From contig NZ_CP051006.1 of the NCBI RefSeq assembly GCF_014673495.1, positions 1,798,001 through 1,862,000 of the forward strand: a stretch of 64,000 nucleotides of DNA, written 5' to 3'. Below the pieces are notes generated by a model. That model was not told the DNA's origin and made no database searches. It saw only the letters and a list, made by a program, of their open reading frames with translations. This DNA is from Streptomyces griseofuscus (GTDB lineage Bacteria > Actinomycetota > Actinomycetes > Streptomycetales > Streptomycetaceae). How positions within the stretch are numbered: the stretch's first letter is position 1; each line of letters opens with the position of its first letter. Shown one piece after another: positions 7,190 to 15,893 of the stretch. A program made the translations under genes and the position numbers.

Positions 7190-10159
7190 TTGAGTGACAC
7201 CACCGCGACTCTCCCGAGCACCCTCACCCTGCGCTGCACTCCCGAACTCGTCCAGGGTCAGAAGGTGTACGTACGGATCTTCCCGCGAAGCGTGCGCGAT
7301 GAATGGGAGAAGCTGAAAGGCGCCGGAGACGACGAGCAGAAGAGCCAGCAGCATCCGGACGAGAAGAAGAACCTGCCGTACTCAACCGCCTTGACCTACC
7401 TGAAGTTCAAGACCGGCGGGTACGTCCACCTCGACCGGTACCTCAACTTCCTGGTCTCACTGGAGAAGATCGACGACGAGACCCTGCGCCACGTCTTCCG
7501 GTGCGTCGTCGGCTACAGCAAGGGGCTGAGCACCGACCAGGCCGTCCTCCTCGACGTACCGCCGGTGGCCGAAGCCATCGCGAACACGCCCGAGCAGGAG
7601 TTCGAGATGACGCGCTTCCTCAAGCCGGTGTCCGGCAGGCAGCCGAAGTGTCCCGACTGGATGTACGTGGCCGTGCCCTGGGTGATCTCCAAGAAGCTCG
7701 CCCAAGAAAAGTTCACCATCTACGACCTCGTCCCGATCACCAAGAAGGTCGCTGACAAGGAGAAGGACGGCTCCCCCAAGCTCGACGCCAACGGCGAACA
7801 GGTCTACAAGAACCGCACGATCGGCTGGAAGGCCAACCCGAACAAGAGGGAAGTCACCTACCTCCCCGACAGTCGGGGCGGCCTCATCGCCTGGGATCAC
7901 CCCTTCGGACGCAAGTACAACCTCCGTGACGACGCAACCGAGGTCAACGAGGCCACCAAGGCCCAGTACGCGATGTCCCGGCTCTCAGTGGTCATGAAGA
8001 CCGAGCCCAACGTCGTCCACCCCGTCATCTTCCTGGACGCCCACGTCACCCGCGTCCACAGCAACATGATCTATGCCAAGTCCACGCACATCTACCAGGG
8101 CAGCGACGGCCTTCCCATCCTGCACACCGAGCTGGTACGCAACGGCAACGTCCGCGCAGTCAACCAGCGCGCCCTGGAACTGCTCGCACGCGACGAGATG
8201 GACATCAGCGTCCTGCAAGCGCTGCAGACACGCGTCACCGAAGAGCGGGGCCTGCTGGAAAAGGCCGCCGAGAGGGGGGAATTCCCCTCGTTCATCACCC
8301 CTGACGCCGGCGTCATCCGCCCGCTCATGCCGCAGAACGACAACTTCGCTGTCGGCACGGGACCTGGCACCCTCCACCTGCGGCTCCTGGCCGAACACGT
8401 CTCCAAGGTGCTGGGCGAGAAGGCCACCTGGGTCGACTTCACGGTGGAACCGATGACCTTCGAGCCGCGCCCCACGGACAAGCAGAAGATGGCCCCGCAG
8501 GAGCGTGCAAGCCGCATCGAGGCCGGCGAACTCCTCCACACCATCGGCTTTCCCCCGCCCGAAGAGATCACCGCCTCGGTGAAGGCCCAGGGCTTCGAGC
8601 ACCTGCGGATCGTATGCCTGTGGTACCGCTGGAACACCCGCCTTCGCATGATCAACGCGCTGTCCCTGGCCTTCCCGGACGGCTCGCCCATCGGCGATCC
8701 TGAGCCAGGCGAGGAGGTCTTCCTCGCTCCCGGCATCAGCGTGGTGTTCCGCCAGGCCGAGCGCTTCCTGTCACACGGCGACGACATCAACCGGACCGTG
8801 GAGTTCAAATCCCTCGAAGACGACTTCGCCGACAGCGAGTCGCAGGTAATGGTCGGCGCCTGGTGCGAGACTGAGATCCCGGCCCTGAAGAAGAAGGACG
8901 GAGAGAAGCGGAACGCATTCCTGCTGCGCAAGGAGCGCTATGACGGAAAGTTCCAAGTCCGCCGCTTCCTGGCCAAGAAGGGCTTCGTCTGCCAGTTCAC
9001 CAAGGGAATGAAACCGGGATCCTTCGGAAACCCCGCAACAGAAATCAGTCCTCCGAAGCCCGGGAAAGATCACGCCGCTTACATGGCGCTCCTCGACCTG
9101 TACCGCTCACTCGGGATCATCGACCAGCGCCTCGCACGGGCCATCGCGAAGGACAGGAAGGGCCACGAAGCGGGGAAACTCGTCTACTGCGGGATCCACG
9201 CCCGCCGACAGGCCAAGACCGCCGACGGCAAGCACACCAAACGCATCATCGTTGCCACCGCCCTGTTTCCGCCGGAGGAGGAGGGCGACGCCTGGACGAT
9301 GCGAGCGTGGACACCCCAAATCGGGGCCTGGGTGCCCTACCGGGAGGCAATCGCCGCCTTCCACGCCAGTGACTACGCACTCCACGTCGACGGCAAGGGC
9401 GAGACGGACAAGGAACGCTGGGCGGAAGCAGCAGCACACGTCGAAGACGCCCTCTCCAGCCTCGTCCGCGACGAGCTGGAACCCGGCATGGGCTATGTCG
9501 TCATGGTCGACGGGCACGCCTGCCGACGGATGTGGACGGGCCTGCACAACGAGAATCAGAGCTACCAGGAAGAGGACATCACCGATCCGCGCACCTGGCT
9601 GCCGGGATACGGCAAAGGCAGGAACGCACCTCGCAAGAAGCCGAGCGCGGTCATCCGGATGAACGTCGCCGCAGACGAGGTGCCCCAGTACGTTCCCGTC
9701 CCTCGCGAGAGCGATCCGGACACCGAGAAGGAATCCATCCTGTTTGCATCGGCCAAACTACACCGCGCCGACGTGGACTTCGGAAATCCCTTCTGGATCC
9801 TGTTCAACATCCCGCGCAACTATCAAGCCAAGGGCGGCGACCTGGGCAAGACCATCACTCGCTGGGACGCCGACCCGGGCAAGGGCGGAGAGGAGGGGGA
9901 GCGGGAGACGAATGAGCTCAAGGCTCCGTGGTGGGCCGTCACGGCGACCGAGATCTACCCAGTCGGTGTGGCCGATGGGGTCGACCGGACGATGCTCGCA
10001 CGGGCGACCGCGCGCTTGTGTCACCAGACCATCGCCTGGTCCGACCGCTCCCGCTACCCCGTCCCGCTGCACGCAGCCAAACAGCTCGACCTCGACCATC
10101 CCCAGTACCGGCGGTCGGCGCCGCCCGAGGAACAGGGAGATGAAGCCACCGACGAGTAG
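7190..10159 (+). CDS. pPIWI_RE protein (prokaryotic PIWI/Argonaute-like, MID plus RNase H-fold)
   Basis: 989 aa from TTG 7190, the first in-frame start after the helicase, preceded by AAAGAG. The C-terminal RNase H-fold region has the signature of the pPIWI_RE family: VMVDGHACRRM near 773, NPFWILFNIPRNY near 865, WAVTATEIYPVG near 919, and PVPLHAAKQLD near 957. GIHARRQ near 669 lies in the MID/RNase H part. The N-terminal half is the family-specific region. By homology it should bind a guide or target nucleic acid and act with the co-encoded nuclease and helicase against invaders. Whether its own slicer residues are intact I cannot settle by eye. Confidence 0.8.
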   Translation: MSDTTATLPSTLTLRCTPELVQGQKVYVRIFPRSVRDEWEKLKGAGDDEQKSQQHPDEKKNLPYSTALTYLKFKTGGYVHLDRYLNFLVSLEKIDDETLRHVFRCVVGYSKGLSTDQAVLLDVPPVAEAIANTPEQEFEMTRFLKPVSGRQPKCPDWMYVAVPWVISKKLAQEKFTIYDLVPITKKVADKEKDGSPKLDANGEQVYKNRTIGWKANPNKREVTYLPDSRGGLIAWDHPFGRKYNLRDDATEVNEATKAQYAMSRLSVVMKTEPNVVHPVIFLDAHVTRVHSNMIYAKSTHIYQGSDGLPILHTELVRNGNVRAVNQRALELLARDEMDISVLQALQTRVTEERGLLEKAAERGEFPSFITPDAGVIRPLMPQNDNFAVGTGPGTLHLRLLAEHVSKVLGEKATWVDFTVEPMTFEPRPTDKQKMAPQERASRIEAGELLHTIGFPPPEEITASVKAQGFEHLRIVCLWYRWNTRLRMINALSLAFPDGSPIGDPEPGEEVFLAPGISVVFRQAERFLSHGDDINRTVEFKSLEDDFADSESQVMVGAWCETEIPALKKKDGEKRNAFLLRKERYDGKFQVRRFLAKKGFVCQFTKGMKPGSFGNPATEISPPKPGKDHAAYMALLDLYRSLGIIDQRLARAIAKDRKGHEAGKLVYCGIHARRQAKTADGKHTKRIIVATALFPPEEEGDAWTMRAWTPQIGAWVPYREAIAAFHASDYALHVDGKGETDKERWAEAAAHVEDALSSLVRDELEPGMGYVVMVDGHACRRMWTGLHNENQSYQEEDITDPRTWLPGYGKGRNAPRKKPSAVIRMNVAADEVPQYVPVPRESDPDTEKESILFASAKLHRADVDFGNPFWILFNIPRNYQAKGGDLGKTITRWDADPGKGGEEGERETNELKAPWWAVTATEIYPVGVADGVDRTMLARATARLCHQTIAWSDRSRYPVPLHAAKQLDLDHPQYRRSAPPEEQGDEATDE

Positions 10160-10247
10160 CCGAAGATGCGTTTTCGGGAGTGATGCAGACGAGGGGCGGC
10201 GGATCGCCTCCTGGGCCGGCTGATGGTGATAAGCGATGGCGCACTTA
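10160..10247. other. Short intergenic stretch ending in the IS5 target site
   Basis: Noncoding tail of the pPIWI_RE operon. No clear terminator hairpin is visible. It ends with the trinucleotide TTA (10245-10247), which is repeated at 11111-11113 on the other side of the IS5-family element. Confidence 0.5.
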
Positions 10248-11110
10248 GACCGTGTCCTACATGGCCAGTTGGTCGTTGGTTCGGTTATGGGGAGTGGGCG
10301 GTGGGGATGGATCGTTCCGGATGGCTTATGGGAGATCGCCAGGCCACTGCTGCCGCCGGCGCAGGTGCGTCCGCAGGGCGGTGGGGTCGCGAACATCGAT
10401 GACGAAGCGGTGTTCGCCGCGATCATCTATGTGCTGGTCAGTGGCTGTGCCTGGCGGGCGTTGCCGCCGTGCTTCGGGGCGTCGAAGTCGACCGTGCACC
10501 GTCGGTTTCTCATCTGGTCCCGGGCTGGTGTGTGGGGACGACTGCACCAGAAGGTGCTCCAACTCCTGGACGGTCAAGGCCTGATCGATCTATCGCGAGC
10601 GGTCCTCGACTCGGCCCATGTCCGCGCTAAAAAAGGGGCGAACTTGCAGGTCCGAGCCCCGTGGACCGGGGTAAGCCCGGTTCCAAGATGCATGTCCTGT
10701 CGGATGCGAACGGACTGCCCCTACGCGTCGGACTCTCCGCGGCCAACACCCACGACAGCCTCGCCCTGAAGCCGATGCTGTCCCATTTCCACATGGGACA
10801 CGAATCTCATGCGAACGATTCCAAGCCTGGGCGGCTTCACGCCGACAAGGCCTACGACGTCCCTCACCTGCGGCGATGGCTATGGGGCAAGCACATCGGC
10901 GTCCGCATCGCGCGCAAGGGCATCGAGTCCAGCGAGCGGCTGGGCCGCCGCCGCTGGGTCATCGAGCGCACGATGTCCTGGCTGACCGGCTACCGACGTC
11001 TCAACCACCGCTACGAGCGTCAGCCAGGCAACTACCTGGCCTTCCTCGGACTCGCCGCCGCCCTCTGCTGCTACAAGCGACTCCTCAAACTGACCATGTA
11101 GGACACGGTC
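10248..11110 (+). mobile_element. Complete IS5-family insertion sequence with TTA target duplication
   Basis: 863-bp element with perfect 17-bp terminal inverted repeats: GACCGTGTCCTACATGG at 10248 and its complement ending at 11110. It is flanked by TTA on both sides (10245-10247 and 11111-11113), a typical IS5-family target duplication. It carries one transposase made by frameshifting. It sits downstream of the pPIWI_RE gene and does not break a visible gene. Perfect ends and an intact target duplication suggest recent insertion. Confidence 0.9.
10287..11101 (+). CDS. IS5-family transposase expressed by -1 programmed frameshift
   Basis: OrfA runs in the frame of ATG 10287 (IVPDGLWEIARPLLPP, then ASKSTVHRRF, a DUF4096-type HTH) up to the slippery run A-AAA-AAG at 10629-10635. 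A -1 slip there joins the second frame and restores the family signature KRGELAGPSPVDRGKPGSK, followed by LPLRVGLSAANTHDS, LHADKAYD and RRWVIERTMSWL, the DDE catalytic core. Unshifted translation stops shortly downstream. The upstream ATG at 10236 lies outside the element and is not the natural start. The frameshift is inferred from the slip site and the restored motif. Confidence 0.85.
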
Positions 11111-11225
11111 TTATTCACTCGCCCAGGTCGTGTGACTGGGCGGAGGCGCTGCGAGCCGCCGCTGCTCGCGGCTGATGCCAGGGCCAGACAGGCTGATCAC
11201 CAGCACCGCAAAGCGGGGGAACATA

Positions 11226-11264
11226 GCGCGGGATCGCCGGTTGGCCAAACCGGCAATCCCGCGC
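11226..11264. terminator. Long hairpin between IS5 and nuclease copy 2
   Basis: The arms GCGCGGGATCGCCGGTT and its near-complement (AACCGGCAATCCCGCGC) give a stem of about 17 bp with one mismatch around a loop of about 5 bases. It lies 105 bases past the stop codon of the minus-strand nuclease at 11369, so a terminator for that gene is likely. No T-run follows, as is usual in actinomycetes. Confidence 0.6.
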
Positions 11265-11368
11265 AACATTGATAGTCCACCGCCACGCCCTGTCCCTACG
11301 TCGAAAGGCGCCTCCCGACGACCACAGACCAGCCACGAAGCGCGCACGGCCGAGGGACCGTCCAGCGA

Positions 11369-12259
11369 TCACGCCGCCGCGTAGCTCGCCCGGAACAGAT
11401 CCTGCGCCCGCTCCACGTCCCTCGGCGTACGAAGCTGCACCTCCAGATCACCCGTCCCGTGGTGACCAAGACCGGACACATCCCGGGTAAAGCCCGGAAC
11501 GAGGTCGGTGTCCCTCGGGTCGACCTTCAGGTAGACGAGGAGCTTGCTCCGCTGAGGCGGACAGACGCAGGCGAATTTCCGCAGACGCTGATACGCCCAG
11601 TACTGCTTGCGTTCAACGCGGTTCACCCCGTCCCCGAGCCCAAGCAGTGCCTCGTCGACCGCGCTCGCCAGCTCCATCATCGACGCGCCCTGGACGTCGG
11701 CTGCCGCCCGGGCAACCGCCTGTCGGCGCATTCGGCGGGTGACCCGCATACCGCCGCTGACGGATGCCACACTCTCAAGCCCGAGCAGAGCGCTGCCGAA
11801 GAGTCGGTAGCGGACCAGGTCGATCGAGCGCCGGTACTCGCGCACGGCGTGAACGTCGTAACGGGTGAAGTCGCCGGCGATACAGATCAGACGCGGGCCG
11901 CTCCACAGGACCTGGCCCGCGGCTGTCACCCCGAGGCAGTCGTGGACCAGGCGCTCAAACTCGGCGCGATGGTCCATCAACCACGCCAGATAGAAAAGGC
12001 CCTGGTTGATGACGCCGGCGTCGACGCCGCGCTTGTACTCGACGATGACCGGCGAGCCATTCTCGTCCAGCCCGAGCGAGTCGATCCGGCCCCCGTGGAC
12101 CGGCCCGGTGCCGTACTCGCTCGCCAGGAACCGGACGCCCAGCAGCGTCTCCATGTGTGCTTCGATGAGGCCCTGCACGTCTGCCTCAACCTCAGCAAGA
12201 CGCGGCGCGACCTCGCTCATACCTTCATTCGTCGTGTGAAACAGCTTCAGGCTCGACAC
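11369..12259 (-). CDS. PD-(D/E)XK nuclease with DUF5655 C-terminus, copy 2
   Basis: 296 aa from GTG 12259, preceded by GGAGGGG at good spacing. The N-terminal nuclease core has RIDSLGLD and VIVEYKRG. A middle helical part contains GGMRVTRRMRRQAVA, and the C-terminus is DUF5655-like (KLLVYLKVDPRDTDLVPGF, GHHGTGDLEV). It is a paralogue of the gene at 1-858 and almost identical in many stretches. Proteins of this build are often annotated as DUF5655 or endonuclease NucS-like; the biological target is not established. Its place at the edge of a PIWI/Gabija region suggests a role in nucleic-acid defence, which is inference. Confidence 0.75.
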   Translation of the reverse strand: MSSLKLFHTTNEGMSEVAPRLAEVEADVQGLIEAHMETLLGVRFLASEYGTGPVHGGRIDSLGLDENGSPVIVEYKRGVDAGVINQGLFYLAWLMDHRAEFERLVHDCLGVTAAGQVLWSGPRLICIAGDFTRYDVHAVREYRRSIDLVRYRLFGSALLGLESVASVSGGMRVTRRMRRQAVARAAADVQGASMMELASAVDEALLGLGDGVNRVERKQYWAYQRLRKFACVCPPQRSKLLVYLKVDPRDTDLVPGFTRDVSGLGHHGTGDLEVQLRTPRDVERAQDLFRASYAAA

Positions 12260-12352
12260 CTTCCCCTCCTCGGCTCGAAGATCGAGAACACCGGGCGGGT
12301 CAGGATTGTTTCCGTTAGGGGCTTCGGCGCCGTGAAGAAGATGTGAGATCCC
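11408..12352. repeat. Long direct repeat, right copy (pairs with 1-951)
   Basis: Same orientation and gene order as 1-951, including the leader upstream of the GTG start. The spacing between copies is about 10.5 kb and includes the whole XRE/pPIWI_RE operon and IS5. Confidence 0.85.
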
Positions 12353-12440
12353 GGATTAGTAGCCCACCCCTGGCCACCATGTCCACACACATCTACTACT
12401 GCCGCAAGCAACACAGAATCGAAAGGCATCGCCGACAAGA

Positions 12441-12716
12441 ATGCCCAGCCAGAACAGCGCAATGCAGCACGGGCAGTTCAGCCCGGCACATATACGAGCC
12501 ACCTGGAGCGGAACCGCGAGCGTCGAAGAGGCTGCCCAAGCGTTTGGGCTGTCCAGGTCGAAGAGCTACGACCTCGTCCGCCGCGGCGAGTTTCCCTGCC
12601 GCGTGCTCCGAATCGGCCGCGCCACCCGGATTGTCACCGCATCACTGCTCCGAGTCCTGGAAAGCGGCGAACCGGAATACAACACCGTCGACACCAGGCA
12701 CCTCACGGGCTCCTGA
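12441..12716 (+). CDS. Small excisionase-like helix-turn-helix protein
   Basis: 91 aa. The core reads SVEEAAQAFGLSRSKSYDLV followed by GEFPCRVLRIGRATRIVTAS, a MerR/Xis-type winged helix (HTH_17) of the kind found next to tyrosine integrases in actinomycete integrative elements. An internal Met at residue 8 is an alternative start. No integrase gene follows; the next genes are the broken gajB remnants on the other strand. It may be the last trace of an integrative element, consistent with the half tRNA at 1068, or a simple regulator. Confidence 0.6.
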   Translation: MPSQNSAMQHGQFSPAHIRATWSGTASVEEAAQAFGLSRSKSYDLVRRGEFPCRVLRIGRATRIVTASLLRVLESGEPEYNTVDTRHLTGS

Positions 12717-13150
12717 CCCAACGTGTCCATGCCCTCGATGGCCTATTGCCCCTCGCCCCGTGACCAGTGCGTGTTCCCAAGGCGAGCCGGTGCCGTCGCC
12801 TCAGTGAGGTCAGAAACCGAACGATGGTCTGGGCCGCTCTACGTCGTGCTGTAGGGAACACCCTTGACATCGAGTATCGCAGCAACTCGACTCGTGTGCT
12901 TACGATGCAGGGCGCAGACGAGCAGTTCCTGCGCTCGGGAGCCAGCCACGTAGAGGACACGCCGGGCCTCGGTGTTGTGGGCGCCTTCCCAGTCGTCCAA
13001 GACCGTCCGCCCAGTCACCGGGTCTACCCGCAACCTGTCTGGCAGGACAAGTACGACTCCGGGGAATTCCATGCCCTTGACGCCGTGGACAGTGGTGGGC
13101 TTGATCCGCTTTGACGGACATCGGAGATCAGGGGTTTCGGCCCCGGAAGG

Positions 13151-13471
13151 ATGATGTTCATCATGGAGAGTATGGGGAAGAAGAAGCCGCGTCCTCGCCG
13201 CTCGTTCACGCCGGAGTTCAAGGCCGAGATCGTCGAGCTGTGCCGGCGTGGGGACCGCTCGGTCGGTCAGGTCGCGAAGGACTTCGACCTGACCGAGACC
13301 GCGGTCCGCGACTGGGTGAAGCAGGCCGAGATCGACGCTGGCGAACGCGATGGGCTGACCAGCAGCGAGCGTGAGGAACTGGCCGCGCTGCGGCGGGAGA
13401 ACCGCCGGCTGCGGGAGGACGTCGACGTCCTCAAGCGTGCGACGGCTTTCTTCGCGAAGGAGACCCGGTGA
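13151..13471 (+). CDS. IS3-family transposase OrfA
   Basis: 106 aa. The N-terminal HTH reads FTPEFKAEIVELCRRGDRSV followed by LTETAVRDWVKQ; a leucine-zipper-like tail follows (ELAALRRENRRLREDVDVLK). Two ATGs lie in tandem at 13151. The stop overlaps the GTG start of orfB. Confidence 0.88.
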   Translation: MMFIMESMGKKKPRPRRSFTPEFKAEIVELCRRGDRSVGQVAKDFDLTETAVRDWVKQAEIDAGERDGLTSSEREELAALRRENRRLREDVDVLKRATAFFAKETR

Positions 13472-14340
13472 ACGTCGACCCGTTCATCGAGGCGGAGAAA
13501 ACTGCAGGTCACAACGTCAAACGGACGTGTGAACTCCTCAAGGTCTCCCGGACCGCCTACTACGCCCGCCGCACAGGCACCCCCGCCCCCCGCGCGGTGC
13601 GGGATGCCGAGCTGACCGAGCAGATCACCGCCGTCCACCAGCGGTCCCGCGGCACCTACGGGGCACCACGCATCCACGCCGCCCTCCAGCGTGAAGGCGC
13701 CGGCTGCGGACGCCGCCGCGTCGCCCGGCTGATGCGGCAGGCCGGCCTCACCGGCCGGCACCGCCGACAGCGACACCGCACCACGATCCCCGATCCGCAC
13801 GCGGTCACCCGCCCTGACCTGGTCCTTCGCGACTTCCGGCCCGACCCGGCAGGCCTCGACACCCGCTGGTGCGGCGACATCACCTACATCGCCACCCAGG
13901 AGGGCTGGCTCTACCTGGCGACCGTCATCGACATCGCCTCCCGACGCGTTGTCGGCTGGGCCACCGCCGACCACCTGCGAACCGAGCTCCTCGCCGACGC
14001 CCTGCGGACTGCTTGCCACACCCGCCGCCCGCACAGTCCGGTGATCTTCCACTCCGACCGGGGCCGCCAATACACCAGCCGTGAACTCGCCACCCTCGCA
14101 ACGGAGTTCAACGTCCGTCTGTCGGTCGGACGGACTGGCCAGTGCTGGGACAACGCCCTCGCCGAATCGTTCTTCTCCACCCTCAAGAACGAACTCGGCG
14201 ACAACCGGCCCTGGCCATCCAGAGCCGCTGCCCACACCGCGATATTCGAGTGGATCGAGAGCTGGTACAACTTGCACCGGCTTCACAGCAGCCTCGGCTA
14301 CCGCAGCCCCGCAGAATACGAGACAGCCTTGGCGGCCTGA
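13468..14340 (+). CDS. IS3-family transposase OrfB (rve integrase core)
   Basis: 290 aa from GTG 13468. An HTH_21 region (RGTYGAPRIHAAL) precedes the rve core with the DDE residues in WCGDITYIAT, FHSDRGRQYTS and LAESFFSTLKNEL. The frame is complete, ending before the right inverted repeat, so the element is probably still active. A fused OrfAB could form by frameshifting near the overlap. Confidence 0.88.
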   Translation: MNVDPFIEAEKTAGHNVKRTCELLKVSRTAYYARRTGTPAPRAVRDAELTEQITAVHQRSRGTYGAPRIHAALQREGAGCGRRRVARLMRQAGLTGRHRRQRHRTTIPDPHAVTRPDLVLRDFRPDPAGLDTRWCGDITYIATQEGWLYLATVIDIASRRVVGWATADHLRTELLADALRTACHTRRPHSPVIFHSDRGRQYTSRELATLATEFNVRLSVGRTGQCWDNALAESFFSTLKNELGDNRPWPSRAAAHTAIFEWIESWYNLHRLHSSLGYRSPAEYETALAA

Positions 14341-15893
14341 CCAACACACCAACGGTGTCCGTCAAAGCGGAACAAGCTCAGTGGAGTGGCGGATGGACGG
14401 GCTGTTACCGAAGCTGGAGACGCTGGCCCAAGCGGCCTCCGGTGGTGCTTTGAACAGCTTGCCCAAATCGCTGGAGGCCGGGGCTGGCCCGTCTCCCCAG
14501 CTGGCTTGTTTCAAGAACTCACGCACCTCGGCTGCGAATTCGAGCCTGGTCTTGCCTTGAGCGTCGAGCCCCAGAGCCATCCGTACCGCGAAGCTCTCCA
14601 GCCACCGAGGGTCGACACTGATCTCTTCGCAGGCCGCTGCAAAGCTGTGATGCTGTGTGTCCCGCCCAGCGGTGAGCGTCGCCAGGATGGCTCGCTGCAC
14701 CTGTTCGACGGCCTTCCGACGGGCCTTCGGGTCCGTCTCCCGCGACCGGAGCGTAGATCCGGCGTTGGCGATGGCCATCACGCGATAGCTCCCAGCGGCT
14801 TCTTGGCTAGCAACGCCGGCCGCCTTCATCCCATGAGCCTCGGCGTGGGACAGGACGACGAGATCGTCTGCTGCGAGCTTGTATCGCTCAGCGACTTCCA
14901 GCGCCGCAGGCACGATCTGGTCGAGAGCCGAGAACTCGATCAGGTGGACCGGGGTCTGGACGACGGAGTTCTCGCCGCGAGCCGTCTCTACCAGTTGCCC
15001 GGACCTCAGGGCAATGCTGAAGGCACAAATGGCCGGCGAGCTGCGCCAGTTGTCGTCGAGTTCGAGTTGGACAGGGAGGTCGGCGGCAAACTCCTGGACC
15101 GCGGCGGGAGTCGCGTTGCGGAACTCGTAGATCGATTGGTCGAGGTCTCCCACCATGACCACGCGGACGCCGCTGTCTCGAAGGAAGCGGAGGATGTCGA
15201 GCTCTTCTCGGCCACAGTCTTGCGCTTCGTCCACGATGACCTCGGCGAAACGAGCCCGCAGCAGCCCTGCAAGGATCGCCCGCTCATTGGAGCTGTTGAG
15301 CCAGAACGCGGCCAGCAGACGGGCAGCCTCGCAGGTGATGGTCCCGACCTTGAGCAGTTGGCCAAAGATGTGCGACGCCTTGGCTTCCGCCTCGTGTTTG
15401 CGTCGCGCCAATTGATGGTGCACCGCGGCATCGCCGAACGCCTTCGGCACTCGGCTCAGGTCCAGATGAGCGCGCCCGTCCGGGTCGAAGTCGAACCAGC
15501 GGAACTCCAGGTCTTTGGCCCTTCCTAGATCAGGGACGAGGCGAAAGCTCGTACTGGTCACGTCCTGCCAGGACTGTACGTAGTGGGGCCTCCGGTTGTA
15601 CGCCTTCACGTACAGAGGGGTGACGATGAAGCGGTGGATGAACGTGTCGAACGTGCCGACGAAGTGGGGTGCCCGCAGGGCCTCCGTCTGGCTGCCACAC
15701 CTGTGTCGGACCTCGTCCACCGCGGCGTTGGTGAAGGAGATCAGGGCGATCCCGCGTCGGGGTTCCTCGGCGGTCCGCTGGAGGAAGCGGGCGACCATGG
15801 CCCGGGTCTTGCCGGCCCCAGGGCAGGCCGCCGCGAACAGGCTGTCTGTGGCGTCGACGAGGGCCTGCTGGCCGTCGGTGAGCTTCACCTCGT

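Larger units (their letters stand above)
13106..14370 (+). mobile_element. Complete IS3-family element inserted in gajB
   Basis: 1265 bp bounded by perfect 15-bp inverted repeats: CCGCTTTGACGGACA at 13106 and its complement at 14356-14370. It carries overlapping orfA and orfB. No clear 3-4 bp target duplication is visible (flanks TTGAT and AACAA on the plus strand), so either it inserted without one or the ends have drifted. Confidence 0.85.

Noticed and set aside
10236..10286. ATG upstream of the IS5 transposase
   Set aside because: It lies outside the inverted repeat of the element; the internal ATG at 10287 is the natural start.
14386..15528. 380-codon plus-strand open frame
   Set aside because: Shadow of the gajB helicase, which carries Walker A, DEAQD and NWRS motifs on the minus strand.
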